Part shown: positions 8,475 to 18,489 of the stretch, in pieces | Position numbering within the stretch: position 1 is the first letter of the stretch | Layout of the letters: each line of letters starts with the position of its first letter | Source of the DNA: Prolixibacteraceae bacterium | GTDB taxonomy: Bacteria; Bacteroidota; Bacteroidia; Bacteroidales; Prolixibacteraceae | Direction: 5' to 3' | Assembly: GCA_019856515.1 (NCBI GenBank) | Contig: CP082230.1 | Span: 4,526,001 to 4,590,000 of the forward strand | Length of the DNA: 64,000 nt | The notes under the pieces: generated by a model | What the model was told of the DNA's origin: nothing | Databases searched by the model: none | The model's input: only the letters and a program-made list of their open reading frames with translations | Translations under genes and position numbers: made by a program

Positions 8475-10133
8475 ATGTTGAAACTAAGATTTAATAGATA
8501 TATCGTGTTGTTCCCAATCTTTTTATTTCTAATTGGATGTGGAGATCAATTGACAGAGACCAATGTTAACCCCAACGCACCTAATAGGGTGCCTGTGACT
8601 ACTTTGTTGATCAAGTCGCAGAACAGTTTGATTCATCATCTTCGAGATAAATCGTATGCAGGGCGTTCGGCTTTAGTTTGGATGCAATATTGGGCACAAA
8701 CGAACTATACAAATGAAGATCGATATGTTTTTGATGAGAATACCAACGCTTCAAGATGGTCACAGATATATCTTGATTTGATGGATCTTAAAGAGATAGA
8801 AGAGATCAATGCGGACCCACAACAACGATTGGAAGCTGCACTTTATGGTGATAGTGATAACCAAGTGGCGGTGGCAAGGATATTAAAGTCATGGGTGTTT
8901 ATGGTTCTTACCGAGAGTTATGGTCCGATACCATACTACTCTTATGGAAATAAGAGTGATGATTTTCAGGCTCTAGGAGCTCGCAACAAAGTGGTGAATC
9001 CAATATATGCGGATCCTCAGTCGGTATATTTAGATATATTGAATGAGTTGAGAGAGGCTGCGGATATGATTCATGAGGATAAAATTGCTTTCTCTTCGGG
9101 AGATAATATCTATCAAGGAGATGCCAGGAAGTGGAAGCGGTTGGCTAACTCTTTGATCTTAAGAGGAGCATTGCGTATTTCTAAGGTGTTGCCTGAGGTG
9201 GCTACGGAGGCCATACAGAAAGCTTTGGATAGTGGTGTGATGCAAAGTAATGATGATAGTGCATTTTTTACTAGTGATGCGGTTGCTGCAAATGCATCCC
9301 CTTTTTATAGAGCTTTTGCGATCGATAATAGATCAGATTTTGCTGTAGCAAAACCTTTTGTAGATCTACTAAAAGGGGTGTCTGGACCATTTGCACAAGT
9401 CGACCCAAGGTTATATTATTTTGCGGCTCCGATTGAAGCAGTTGCCTTTGCAAGTTCAGGTCCTCAGATTATTCATAAGAGTTATATCCCATCAGCAAGT
9501 GATTTGTTGGGTAGTGGTACGTATCAAGTGGATAATTATGAGGGGATGCCTTATGGTTTGGAGAGTGTGTTTACATCTCGTATTGGTATTGGAGCCACTT
9601 CATTACCCAACATGCCGATCCAAGCGACCTTTAAGAATACGATTATGGGTTACAGTGAAGTGTGCCTTATTCTATCAGAGTGGAATGGATGGGATGATGC
9701 TTATTACAAGAGAGGTGTAGCGGCTTCTTTGGATCGATGGGGTGTGACAGCTTCTAATATCAATGATTATGTTGCTCTTTTATCCCCTGCAAACGAAGAG
9801 CGTGTTCTTACCCAAAAATATATTTCATTGTATATGCAGCCATTTAACGCATGGGCTGAATATCGAAGAACAGGATATCCTAAAATATTGGTAAAACCAG
9901 GGGAGGTTTCGTTTGTGGATGAGAAAGGTGTGTTGAATGAAGAGGGTGAGACAGTGAAAGGCAAGTCCTATATATTCACATCCTTGGCACCTGATGTACA
10001 AGATGATCTTCCTCGTAGGTTACGTTATTCAAATAAAGAGAGTTTATTAAACCCTTCGGGATATAAAAAAGGGCTTGCACTTTTAAACGGTCCTGATTTA
10101 ATGAGTACCGACATATGGTGGGATATTGATTAG
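8475..10133 (+). CDS. SusD/RagB-family nutrient-binding lipoprotein 1
   Basis: A 552-residue surface lipoprotein that would cap SusC 1 and bind its cargo. The signal peptide ends in a lipobox (LIGC). An early NVNPNAPNRVP motif and TPR-like helices are typical of the SusD-like_2 branch, and the late LTQKYISLYMQPFNAWAEYRRTG region matches the conserved C-terminal part of that branch. It follows SusC 1 with a 21-bp gap and is the last gene of the operon: a 163-bp repeat begins 9 bp after its stop and a terminator follows. Confidence 0.9.
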   Translation: MLKLRFNRYIVLFPIFLFLIGCGDQLTETNVNPNAPNRVPVTTLLIKSQNSLIHHLRDKSYAGRSALVWMQYWAQTNYTNEDRYVFDENTNASRWSQIYLDLMDLKEIEEINADPQQRLEAALYGDSDNQVAVARILKSWVFMVLTESYGPIPYYSYGNKSDDFQALGARNKVVNPIYADPQSVYLDILNELREAADMIHEDKIAFSSGDNIYQGDARKWKRLANSLILRGALRISKVLPEVATEAIQKALDSGVMQSNDDSAFFTSDAVAANASPFYRAFAIDNRSDFAVAKPFVDLLKGVSGPFAQVDPRLYYFAAPIEAVAFASSGPQIIHKSYIPSASDLLGSGTYQVDNYEGMPYGLESVFTSRIGIGATSLPNMPIQATFKNTIMGYSEVCLILSEWNGWDDAYYKRGVAASLDRWGVTASNINDYVALLSPANEERVLTQKYISLYMQPFNAWAEYRRTGYPKILVKPGEVSFVDEKGVLNEEGETVKGKSYIFTSLAPDVQDDLPRRLRYSNKESLLNPSGYKKGLALLNGPDLMSTDIWWDID

Positions 10134-10142
10134 TGTCTAGTC

Positions 10143-10305
10143 ATACCAATTAAGTCATGAAGTGATCTATATGATTGTGTTCTATATCGTTTATACTTCG
10201 TTAAAAAAACTCACCGTTGGGAGAGCGATGCTTCGATTTTTATGCCTTGTCTAAACAAGATATATTCGCAAGATTCGATAGTTAATTTGATAGTTCAATA
10301 GGTAT
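10143..10305 (+). repeat. 163-bp TIR element, copy 1
   Basis: The ends ATACCAATT and AATAGGTAT are near-perfect inverted repeats. The same 163-bp length and clear similarity throughout are seen at 51800-51962 (reverse orientation) and 59592-59754. Shared internal blocks include GTTTATACTTCGTTA, CACCGTTGGGA and GCCTTGTCTAAACAA in this copy. It begins 9 bp after the SusD 1 stop codon. It is non-coding and MITE-like by architecture. Confidence 0.75.
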
Positions 10306-10327
10306 TATATAGTGGTTAATAATGATC

Positions 10328-10365
10328 AGGGGGGCTGTCTTATTCTAGATAGTCCTCCTTTTTTT
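10328..10365 (+). terminator. intrinsic terminator after SusC/SusD pair 1
   Basis: A 13-bp stem with three G-T pairs (AGGGGGGCTGTCT / AGATAGTCCTCCT) and a 6-nt loop is followed by a T tract. Confidence 0.75.
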
Positions 10366-10736
10366 GGGTTTGGTCAAAAAGATCTGTTCGTGACTTTTTT
10401 GCTATTGGTTGATGTAAATGGTGATTTGGTAGATTAAAAAATGTTTCATAATCTAAAATAATCGTGAGTAAGATTAAGTGTAGATCAATTAGAGATTTCA
10501 AAATAGTTTCAATATGAGACAAATATTAATTATGAATTATTCCTTAAATTTTTAGAACAAAGCATTAGAATCCATTGTTTTTTATCCATATTTTTCAATT
10601 GAAATAGATGAAAAACACCTAATTTTCTTATGGATATGAACTCTATAAAGAAGATAAATATGGATTAAGTAAATGTAGTATTAAGTAGTATGCTATGCAT
10701 TATTCGTGTCGTAGTATCGTTTTTATTGTAGTTAAA
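10366..10736. other. upstream region of SusC 2 without a recognised gene
   Basis: About 370 bp of very AT-rich DNA. I see no convincing coding frame and no exact TAnnTTTG plus TTTG promoter pair. It should nevertheless hold the promoter and any operator of the SusCD-phosphatase operon. Confidence 0.5.
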
Positions 10737-10790
10737 AAAGGAAGGTGCGCCAACACCTTCCTTTGATAAACAAACCTGTTATCAGCAGGT
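10737..10790 (+). promoter_or_regulatory. tandem leader hairpins of SusC 2
   Basis: A perfect 11-bp stem (AAAGGAAGGTG / CACCTTCCTTT, 6-nt loop, 10737-10764) is followed by a 5-bp stem (ACCTG / CAGGT, 7-nt loop, 10774-10790) ending 29 bp before the start codon. The first resembles a terminator with a very short T run, so attenuation or mRNA protection is possible. Confidence 0.45.
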
Positions 10791-10819
10791 CTATCATTTT
10801 GAATAAGTAATACAAAGTT

Positions 10820-13800
10820 ATGAAAAAAAATGTAGTTTCTCATTTATTTGGGAAACATCTGTACTGGATAAAATTGAGAGCAATTGCTCTTTGTTTGGTC
10901 GCAATGTGTTTATCTGAGGTAACACATGCAAAATTGTTAATAAGTAGGTCTATACTATCATCATCCACTCCGCAGGTTATCGATGATAAGAATGGGGAAG
11001 TAACAGGAGTTGTTACTGGAGTCGATGGAGCTCCGATACCAGGGGTTACCGTTGCAATAAAGGGTACTTCAAGAGGAACAGTAACAGATCTTAATGGTCG
11101 ATATCTGTTAGATCGGGTTTCGAAAGATGAGATATTGGTTTTTTCCTATATTGGAATGGAGCAGTTAGAAACTCCCCTCGATGCTAAGAGTATTTTGAAT
11201 GTTGTTCTAAAGAGTCGTTATGTTGGATTAGAAGAGGTTGTTGCTATTGGGTATGGATCGGCTAAGAAATCTGACCTGTCTTCATCTATCGCAACAATAA
11301 ATAATGTTAAACAAATTAGTAGCCGTCCTGTAACAAATACTTCAGATTTTCTTCAAGGAAATACTGCTGGAGTTACGGTGGTTCAACAAGGAGGAGATCC
11401 GTCAAAACAGGCAAATGTAGTTATACGTGGTGTCGGTTCTGTGAATAGCGAATCGCCTTTGTGGGTTGTTGATGGGATGCCTTATTATGGAGGTGCGATT
11501 AATCCCAATGATATTGAGAGTATTACGATTCTAAAGGATGCGGCTTCATCATCTATCTATGGTGCTCAAGCCTCTTCTGGTGTGATTGTGGTTACAACAA
11601 AAAGCGGGAAGAGTGGCAAGCCCAAGGTTAGTGTCGATATGTATGCAGGTGTACAACAGGCAACTAATACCCCCACTCCTTTGACGGCAGAACAACAGAA
11701 TTCGGCTTACAATAATGCAGCTGATAATAGTGGTGTTGCTCGATTGGCTGTACATGATGTGGCTCAAAATCCCTGGGGGGCGGTAACTCGTACAAATTGG
11801 GTGGATGAGATTTTTAGAGATGCTTATGTGAAGAGCATTAATATCAGAGTTTCAGGTGGTGGTAATAAAGGACGCTATATGTCTTCTTTCAACTATTTGG
11901 ACAAAGAGGGATTACTTCTTGGTACTAAAATGAATCGATTTGCATTCAGAATGAAGAGTGAATATGATTTGTCTGATAAGATATCTATTGGTGAGAATAT
12001 ATATGCTACAAAAGGCTACTCCGTTGGTGCCAATACTTCAAGTAGCTATGGAGGTGCAATTATTAATGCAATATATATGCCTTCGTCAGCACCAGTCTAT
12101 GATGAGAGTGGTAATTACCATGGTGTGGCACCAGCAGGGTCTGCATTTGCAGGTTCTTATGGGGATGTATATAATCCTGTATCACTATTAAATAGGCCGA
12201 CAGTTACGAATCCTAAAACAACCTTTAATGTTAATGGTTATATCACTTATAAACCATTGAAAGGGCTAAAATTTAAGAGTTCGTATGCTGTTGATTTGAT
12301 GGGTACCGAATATAAGAAATTCACTCCAAAAATCCCAGAATCGGGAAGACGAACAGATATGAATTATTTGAATCAATCTTGGTCGAAAAGGAGTAAGTGG
12401 ATTTGGGATAACCAGATAAATTATGACTTAGATGTAAATAGGCATCATATTGATCTAACTGGGGTTTATACAGCTCAGATGACAACTTATGAAAGAAATA
12501 CTATTTATGCACAAAATTTTGCTAGAGAAGAGAGTTGGTATCAGTATTTAAGTAATGCAGGAGAGATAACCAGTTGGTCCTCTAAAGCATATGAAGATGC
12601 ATTGATTTCTTTGATCGGTAGAGTGAGATATGATTTCGATAATAGGTATTTTATCTCATTGAGTATTAGAGGAGATCGAACCTCTCGTTTGGCTCCAAAG
12701 AATAATAGTGATGTTTTTAGTTCGATATCAGGGGCATGGCGGGTTTCTGAGGAGTCTTTTATGGAGTCTATCGATTGGATCTCTTCTTTGAAATTTAGAG
12801 CATCATGGGGGGAAATAGGTAATATCCAGTCTGTGAGTTATTATGCATATAATGTTCCAATGAGTAGTCAAAAACCATATTTGGGAAAAGTGCCTGAATA
12901 TATCCCTGGTTACTATGTGAATCAACAGTCTAACCCTGATTTGAAATGGGAAAGGGCGGAGACATATGGAATCGGAATGGATGCTTCTTTATTTAACGGT
13001 AAGGTTGAGATAATCGCAGATTATTTTGTAAAAAACACAAAAGATATGATCTTAACAAATGCAGCCGATCCACATACAGGTGTGACCAATGGACCAACAT
13101 CTAATGTGGGTAATGTAATCAATAAAGGATATGAGATATCTTTGGCATATAGAAATCATGATGGGGTATTCAAATATGGTATTCAAGGAAATATATCTTC
13201 TATAAAAAATAAACTAAAAGATCTAGATGGTTATACTAGTAAATATATTTACCACTCCGATAATGTTAGATCGACATTATATCCTTTTAGGTCACAACCT
13301 GGGCAGTCATTATACTCATATCATTTGATAGAGGCGGAAGGGATTTTCCAGAATCAATCACAAATTGAAGCACATCAGAAAGATGGAGTGTTAATACAAC
13401 CTAATGCAAAGCCTGGGGATTTGAAGTTTCGAGATGCAAATGGAGATGGCAAGATTTCAGATGGAGATCGGACTTTCCACGGTAACGCCTTTCCGACATT
13501 AACTTTTGGTTTGACATTGAATATGGAGTATAAAAACTTTGATGTCTCATGTCTTTTTCAAGGAGTGTCGGGAGCTCAGGTATTTAATGGATATAAGTAT
13601 TCGACGTATAATTTATCCGAGCAGACCTATAATAGAGATCGAAGAGTTCTTGAGGCTTGGTCCCCTGCAAATACGAATAGTGGTGTTCCAATGATAAAAG
13701 TAACAGATGATAATAGAAATTTTGGAACGAATTCGACATGGTATCTTGAGGATTCTTCTTATTTAAGATTGAAGAATCTGACAGTTGGCTATACCTTACC

Positions 13801-13981
13801 TCGCTCATTGATGCATACGGTCCTCCCAGGATCTTCGTTACGTGTCTACGCTACTGTTGAGAATGTCTTTACGATAACGGACTATACAGGAATGGATCCA
13901 GAGGTTGGGAATCGGGGATTGGATGTAGGAGCTTATCCTGTTCCAAGAACTTATGCAGCAGGTATTTCGTTTAACTTCTAA
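10820..13981 (+). CDS. SusC/RagA-family TonB-dependent transporter 2 (phosphatase-linked)
   Basis: A 1053-residue outer membrane transporter. An extended N-terminus with a hydrophobic signal segment (about residues 22-38) precedes the carboxypeptidase-like domain (about 55-125, GVVTGVDGAPIPGVTVAIKG). The TonB-box region EEVVAIGYGSAKK, a plug with RGVGSVNSESPLWVVDG, and the barrel ending FNF follow. A calcium-binding-type loop DANGDGKISDGDR lies in an extracellular region. It heads a four-gene operon with a SusD, a lipoprotein phosphoesterase and an alkaline phosphatase, so the likely cargo is a phosphorylated organic compound or its dephosphorylated product. The substrate is inferred only from context. 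Confidence 0.92.
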   Translation: MKKNVVSHLFGKHLYWIKLRAIALCLVAMCLSEVTHAKLLISRSILSSSTPQVIDDKNGEVTGVVTGVDGAPIPGVTVAIKGTSRGTVTDLNGRYLLDRVSKDEILVFSYIGMEQLETPLDAKSILNVVLKSRYVGLEEVVAIGYGSAKKSDLSSSIATINNVKQISSRPVTNTSDFLQGNTAGVTVVQQGGDPSKQANVVIRGVGSVNSESPLWVVDGMPYYGGAINPNDIESITILKDAASSSIYGAQASSGVIVVTTKSGKSGKPKVSVDMYAGVQQATNTPTPLTAEQQNSAYNNAADNSGVARLAVHDVAQNPWGAVTRTNWVDEIFRDAYVKSINIRVSGGGNKGRYMSSFNYLDKEGLLLGTKMNRFAFRMKSEYDLSDKISIGENIYATKGYSVGANTSSSYGGAIINAIYMPSSAPVYDESGNYHGVAPAGSAFAGSYGDVYNPVSLLNRPTVTNPKTTFNVNGYITYKPLKGLKFKSSYAVDLMGTEYKKFTPKIPESGRRTDMNYLNQSWSKRSKWIWDNQINYDLDVNRHHIDLTGVYTAQMTTYERNTIYAQNFAREESWYQYLSNAGEITSWSSKAYEDALISLIGRVRYDFDNRYFISLSIRGDRTSRLAPKNNSDVFSSISGAWRVSEESFMESIDWISSLKFRASWGEIGNIQSVSYYAYNVPMSSQKPYLGKVPEYIPGYYVNQQSNPDLKWERAETYGIGMDASLFNGKVEIIADYFVKNTKDMILTNAADPHTGVTNGPTSNVGNVINKGYEISLAYRNHDGVFKYGIQGNISSIKNKLKDLDGYTSKYIYHSDNVRSTLYPFRSQPGQSLYSYHLIEAEGIFQNQSQIEAHQKDGVLIQPNAKPGDLKFRDANGDGKISDGDRTFHGNAFPTLTFGLTLNMEYKNFDVSCLFQGVSGAQVFNGYKYSTYNLSEQTYNRDRRVLEAWSPANTNSGVPMIKVTDDNRNFGTNSTWYLEDSSYLRLKNLTVGYTLPRSLMHTVLPGSSLRVYATVENVFTITDYTGMDPEVGNRGLDVGAYPVPRTYAAGISFNF

Positions 13982-14021
13982 GAACGACATTCTTTATTTA
14001 ATGATATTATAATTTGTTAAT

Positions 14022-15596
14022 ATGAAAAGCTTAAATAGAATTTATACAATGCTCTTGTGTCTTCTTGTGGCATCTGGTTGTACAAAAGAGTTCACAGAAA
14101 AGACTCCACTAGGGAGTGCAACCTCTGGGAATTATTGGCAAACAGAAGCAGATGCTATTGCTGCAGCAAATGCTATGTACTATTATATGAAAGATGAAGA
14201 TATGTTTTCGAGAGGTTTTTTTTGGTATATTAATGCCTCGGATGACATGGTTACAGGTCGAACAAATGCAAAAGCAGATGCTGCCGTTCATTTTAATTTG
14301 AGTGGAGATGAAAGCTATTATAGTTGGATGTATCCACAATGTTATAAGGTTATTCGACGTGCTAATGATGTTTTGGTTCATGTTCCCAAAATTCAAATAG
14401 AGCAAAAGCTAAAGAATCGAATCTTAGGAGAGGCCTATTTCATGAGAGGATTCCACTATTTCTGGTTATCTCATACTTATGGTGATAATGGTGATAATGG
14501 AGGAGTGCCAATCGTAACTGAAGAAAATATGTATTCGACAAACTTTTCTCGTCCTCAGAGTGTTATAGATAATTATAAGCAGATTGTTAGTGATCTGGAG
14601 AAAGCGGTTGAATTTTTACCTCTTTTTACCTCCTATGAGAGTAGAGACCTTGGTCGTGCCCATAAAGATGCGGCATTGGCTTATATTGCTAAGACATACT
14701 TGTATTGGGCTCAGTATGATAATAGTAAGTGGAGTGAGGTGGTTAAGTATTGTGACAAGGTGACAAATTCTGGATCAGAGAGGGCTGTGCTTAATACAGG
14801 TCACCCCGATCAAGATTATCAAGCGGTGTTTAAAGCTTCTGAGAATTATGGAAGTGAATATATTTGGTCTGTGGTATCTGGTGTAGATGCAGGGAGTAAG
14901 TTGCCTGGAGTAATGCTTGAGAATAAAGGTTGGGGGGATTATAATGGTTGGGGGTATTATCAGCCATCATTAGAACTCTACAATTCGTTTGAAATAGGAG
15001 ATCATCGTAAGGAAGTGACTATCTTAGAATATGGAAGAGAGTTTCAGTGGTTGGGTACCACAAAGCGATACGCTTCACAAAATTCTCGAACAGGTTTTCA
15101 GTTTAATAAATATATGAGTCCTTTTGGTTTTGAAGGTGCTGTAGGAACAACAGTGAACCCTAATGGTAACAGTCCTACAACAAAACTGAATGTTCCAATA
15201 TTAAGGTATTCAGAGGTTGTTCTGATGAGAGCTGAAGCACTATTAATGAAGGGGGAAAATGCAGACAGTGATATTAATAAAGTTCGAGTTAGAGCTGGGC
15301 TTACTCCTGTCGTTAATGCAGGTTTGGATGAATTAAAGCATGAGAGAAGAGTTGAATTAGCAGGAGAGTTTGCAAATAGACATTTTGATCTTGTAAGATG
15401 GAAAGATGCTGATCGTGTATATAATCAACCCTTGCATGGAAGGAGTTATAACGATCGTACAGATCCTAATTCATCATTTACAATCGTTGAGGTGCGTCCG
15501 GCTAGACCTGAATATAACCCTTTAATACATCATGTATGGGTAATTCCTAATGATGATGTGGCGATATCTGGAATTAAACAGAACATTGGTTGGTAA
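14022..15596 (+). CDS. SusD/RagB-family lipoprotein 2
   Basis: A 524-residue lipoprotein with lipobox VASGC. It shows the classical RagB/SusD layout: an N-terminal SusD-like half (SGNYWQTEADAIAAANAMYY), TPR-like helices with GEAYFMRGFHYFWL, and the C-terminal half with LRYSEVVLMRAEALL and LKHERRVELAGEFANRHFDLVRW. It begins 40 bp after SusC 2 and should form the substrate-capturing lid of that transporter. Downstream phosphatases lie in the same direction 66 bp away. Confidence 0.93.
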   Translation: MKSLNRIYTMLLCLLVASGCTKEFTEKTPLGSATSGNYWQTEADAIAAANAMYYYMKDEDMFSRGFFWYINASDDMVTGRTNAKADAAVHFNLSGDESYYSWMYPQCYKVIRRANDVLVHVPKIQIEQKLKNRILGEAYFMRGFHYFWLSHTYGDNGDNGGVPIVTEENMYSTNFSRPQSVIDNYKQIVSDLEKAVEFLPLFTSYESRDLGRAHKDAALAYIAKTYLYWAQYDNSKWSEVVKYCDKVTNSGSERAVLNTGHPDQDYQAVFKASENYGSEYIWSVVSGVDAGSKLPGVMLENKGWGDYNGWGYYQPSLELYNSFEIGDHRKEVTILEYGREFQWLGTTKRYASQNSRTGFQFNKYMSPFGFEGAVGTTVNPNGNSPTTKLNVPILRYSEVVLMRAEALLMKGENADSDINKVRVRAGLTPVVNAGLDELKHERRVELAGEFANRHFDLVRWKDADRVYNQPLHGRSYNDRTDPNSSFTIVEVRPARPEYNPLIHHVWVIPNDDVAISGIKQNIGW

Positions 15597-15662
15597 ATGA
15601 ACTTTGTAAGGATAAGATCTTATCCTTACAAAGTAATTATTAGGTGTTAATATTAAAATATT

Positions 15663-17132
15663 ATGATGAAGAATATTCTATTTTATTCACTCTTTATATG
15701 GAGTGGAATATTTATCACTGGTTGTGATCAATCGATTGATTCCTCAAAGAGTTATGGATTACGATTTAGAGAAGATAAGACCTTTATAATAGCTCAGTTT
15801 ACAGATATTCACTGGAGTAATTCATCGCCAAAATGTCACGAGACGTTGATGTCTATCCATTCAGTTTTGACAGAAGAAAAACCTGATTTAGTTATATTGA
15901 CAGGTGATATTGTTACGGATGATCCCTCTAAGAAGGGATGGGCAAGAATCGCAAAAGTGTTTGAAAAGAATCAGGTTAAATGGACAGTAGTGCTAGGAAA
16001 TCATGATAGTGAACCAGATATCAAGAGAGCCGAGATATTTAATTATTTGAAGACGAAACCGTTTTTTATTGGAGAGGTTGGTAACGTAACAGGGGTAGGT
16101 AATTTTGATCTACCTATTATTGGTTCTTCTAGCGATAAGGTGGAAGCTGTTGTATATTGTATGGATTCAAATGAGTATGGAATTAACCCTAAGATTACAG
16201 ATTACGATTGGATACATTATGATCAGATTGAATGGTATAGAAACCTGAGTGACTCATACCGACAAACAAATGGAGATAGAGCTATTCCTTCGTTGGCTTT
16301 TTTTCATATTCCATTACCTGAATATAAAGAGTTGTTATCTGACTCTTTAAAAGTTGGATTACAATACGAGGGAGTTGCAAGTTCGGATCTAAATTCAGGT
16401 TTATTTACTTCGATGATAGAAAAACAAGATGTAATGGGGGTGTTCGTTGGTCATGATCATAATAATAACTTTATCGGTGTTTATAAAGGTGTCGGTCTTG
16501 GTTATGGACAGAGATCAGGTGCAGATAGTTATGGAAAGATACCTATCGGAGGTCGAATTATTCGTTTAAATGAAGGTTCCTTTTCCTATGATAGTTGGAT
16601 CCGTACTCATAAAGGAAGGGATTTTATGTTTCATTATCCTTCTGGAATGCCTTCTATCACTGATACTACAGAGGTTTTATCTTCAATGAATCCTGGAGAT
16701 GTTGTGAATGGAATTTACTATAGATATTATGAAGGTCAATTCGAAAATGTTTCTTCTATTGATTCAGGACAATTAAAAGGTAAGGGTGTTTTGCCGAATT
16801 TTGGCATTGATAAGGCTTTAGTCAAGGATTATTATGGGTTTGTATTTGAAGGCTGGATAAAAATTCCACACAGAGCATTTTATCGTTTCTATACCTATAC
16901 TGATGATGGTTCCGTTTTAACCATAGATGATTGTGTGGTTGTTAATAATGATGGGGCTCATGGAGTTGTAAGAAGAGATGGTCTGGTTGCATTGGATGCA
17001 GGATATCATAAGATTAGGTTGGAATATTTTGAATCGTATATGGGACAGAAATTAGATGTTGGAATGTCAAGTGTCTATTCTTCGGAAATGGTTATCCCTG
17101 ATAATATGTTGTATGTAAAGAGATCGGAGTAA
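15663..17132 (+). CDS. lipoprotein metallophosphoesterase with C-terminal PA14-like domain
   Basis: A 489-residue lipoprotein (lipobox ITGC). The calcineurin-like phosphoesterase core has its metal-binding motifs in order: TDIHW (~47-51), GDIV (~81), GNHD (~112-115), a His in FFHIPLPEY and GHDH (~263). Residues from about 340 to the end form a PA14-like beta domain (FEGWIKIPHRAFYRFY, DDGSVLTIDD), often a carbohydrate-binding module. It probably releases phosphate from a phosphoester at the cell surface, possibly tethered to a polymer by the PA14 part. Its stop overlaps the next start (TAATG), so it is tightly coupled to the alkaline phosphatase. Confidence 0.88.
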   Translation: MMKNILFYSLFIWSGIFITGCDQSIDSSKSYGLRFREDKTFIIAQFTDIHWSNSSPKCHETLMSIHSVLTEEKPDLVILTGDIVTDDPSKKGWARIAKVFEKNQVKWTVVLGNHDSEPDIKRAEIFNYLKTKPFFIGEVGNVTGVGNFDLPIIGSSSDKVEAVVYCMDSNEYGINPKITDYDWIHYDQIEWYRNLSDSYRQTNGDRAIPSLAFFHIPLPEYKELLSDSLKVGLQYEGVASSDLNSGLFTSMIEKQDVMGVFVGHDHNNNFIGVYKGVGLGYGQRSGADSYGKIPIGGRIIRLNEGSFSYDSWIRTHKGRDFMFHYPSGMPSITDTTEVLSSMNPGDVVNGIYYRYYEGQFENVSSIDSGQLKGKGVLPNFGIDKALVKDYYGFVFEGWIKIPHRAFYRFYTYTDDGSVLTIDDCVVVNNDGAHGVVRRDGLVALDAGYHKIRLEYFESYMGQKLDVGMSSVYSSEMVIPDNMLYVKRSE

Positions 17133-18259
17133 TGAGAATAACTATTTTAATATTATTATTCATGCAGCTTTTATCGATGGATGTTTTTTCTCAAACAAGG
17201 AGGAGCCATGTGTACACTAGTGATAATGGATATGAGCTGGTTGATGTTCTTCCATCGAAGAAGAATAAAGTTAAGAATGTGATCTTGATGATAGGTGATG
17301 GGATGGGTTTAACTCATAGTTCTTCTGCATGGGTTGCAAACCGAGGGAAGCTAAATATGGTGGACAGAACAATGCATGTTGGATTGACTAAAACGTATTG
17401 TGAAGATCAATTGATTACAGATTCAGGTGCGGCTGGTACGGCTATTGCTACTGGTGTCAAAGCAAAGTATCATTCAGTTGGTGTGGATGTGGGTAATAAG
17501 CCTATGGATTCGCTTACGGATCTTGCAAAAGCAAAAGGGTTATCGACAGGTATTGTAGTGACTTGTGGTTTAACTGATGCTACTCCTGCATGTTTTGTTT
17601 CGAATAACAAGGAGCGTGAAAATGAGGAAGAAATTGCACTGGGATATCTTGATAGTAATCTAGATGTTGTATTTGGAGGAGGCCGTCGTCAATTTAACCG
17701 TCGATCAGATAAGAGAGATCTCCTTAAGGAGTTAGACCAAAAAGGATACCATGTTGTATCTTCGTTGGAAGAGGCAAAGATATATCAAGGAGAGAGGTTG
17801 TTTGCAGTTGTTGAAGAGGGGCAGATTCCATTAGCAATGGAGAGAAAAGATGAGTTTCAAGATGCTGTTAATATGGCAATAACTCATTTGGATAGGAATA
17901 AGAGAGGTTTCTTTGCGATGTTTGAGTCGTCTAGAATTGATGATTGTGGACATGCTAATAATGTGGGAGACCTAATAGAAGAGATATTTGATTTTGATCA
18001 GGCAGTAGGACAGGTCTTGAAATGGGCTGAATTAGATGGAGAGACTCTCGTTATAATTGTTGCAGATCATGAAACAGGTGGGTTAACATTGAATGGAGGA
18101 GATTTATCTAAAGGCGAAGTCGATGTTGATTTTCAGAATGGAGGTCATTCAGGTGTAATGGTTCCTATTTATACTTATGGTCCTATGAGTGATTCTTTCT
18201 CAGGCGTGATGGAGAATACTGATATCTTTGTAAATATTGTACGGATTTTGAAATTGTAG
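17132..18259 (+). CDS. secreted alkaline phosphatase (PhoA superfamily)
   Basis: A 375-residue enzyme, at the short end for the family. The signal peptide ends VFSQ. Metal ligands and nucleophile are visible: MIGDGMG (~52-58), the nucleophile Ser in TDSGAAGTA (~98), ESSRIDDCGHAN (~266-277), ADHETGGL (~311-318), and a late GGHSG His. It hydrolyses phosphomonoesters in the periplasm or outside the cell. Last gene of the SusCD-phosphatase operon, followed by a terminator. Induction by phosphate limitation would be expected, but I cannot identify a Pho box. Confidence 0.92.
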   Translation: MRITILILLFMQLLSMDVFSQTRRSHVYTSDNGYELVDVLPSKKNKVKNVILMIGDGMGLTHSSSAWVANRGKLNMVDRTMHVGLTKTYCEDQLITDSGAAGTAIATGVKAKYHSVGVDVGNKPMDSLTDLAKAKGLSTGIVVTCGLTDATPACFVSNNKERENEEEIALGYLDSNLDVVFGGGRRQFNRRSDKRDLLKELDQKGYHVVSSLEEAKIYQGERLFAVVEEGQIPLAMERKDEFQDAVNMAITHLDRNKRGFFAMFESSRIDDCGHANNVGDLIEEIFDFDQAVGQVLKWAELDGETLVIIVADHETGGLTLNGGDLSKGEVDVDFQNGGHSGVMVPIYTYGPMSDSFSGVMENTDIFVNIVRILKL

Positions 18260-18283
18260 ATTCTATGTAAAATTAAATGAGAG

Positions 18284-18310
18284 ACACTTACTTCGTATAG
18301 TAGGTGTTTT
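18284..18310 (+). terminator. terminator after the alkaline phosphatase gene
   Basis: A 9-bp stem with one G-T pair (ACACTTACT / AGTAGGTGT) and a 6-nt loop is followed by T residues, 24 bases after the stop codon. Confidence 0.75.
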
Positions 18311-18331
18311 TCTTTTAAGTGTAACTTTTTT

Positions 18332-18365
18332 TTTGATCTATTACGATAACATGGTATATCTTTTG
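18332..18365 (+). promoter_or_regulatory. possible promoter of the BamA-like gene
   Basis: TTTG at 18332-18335 and TATCTTTTG at 18357-18365 (one T longer than consensus), separated by 21 bp, lie about 125 bp before the start codon. Confidence 0.35.
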
Positions 18366-18489
18366 TCAGCGAATGGAGGATGGGAGATCAATGTTTGGGG
18401 GCTTGTAATTAGTATCTTTTTTTATTCGGGCTAAACTATTTTGATTCTCCTAGTGTTTAATAAGTTATAACATCTAAAGAAAAGACTCA

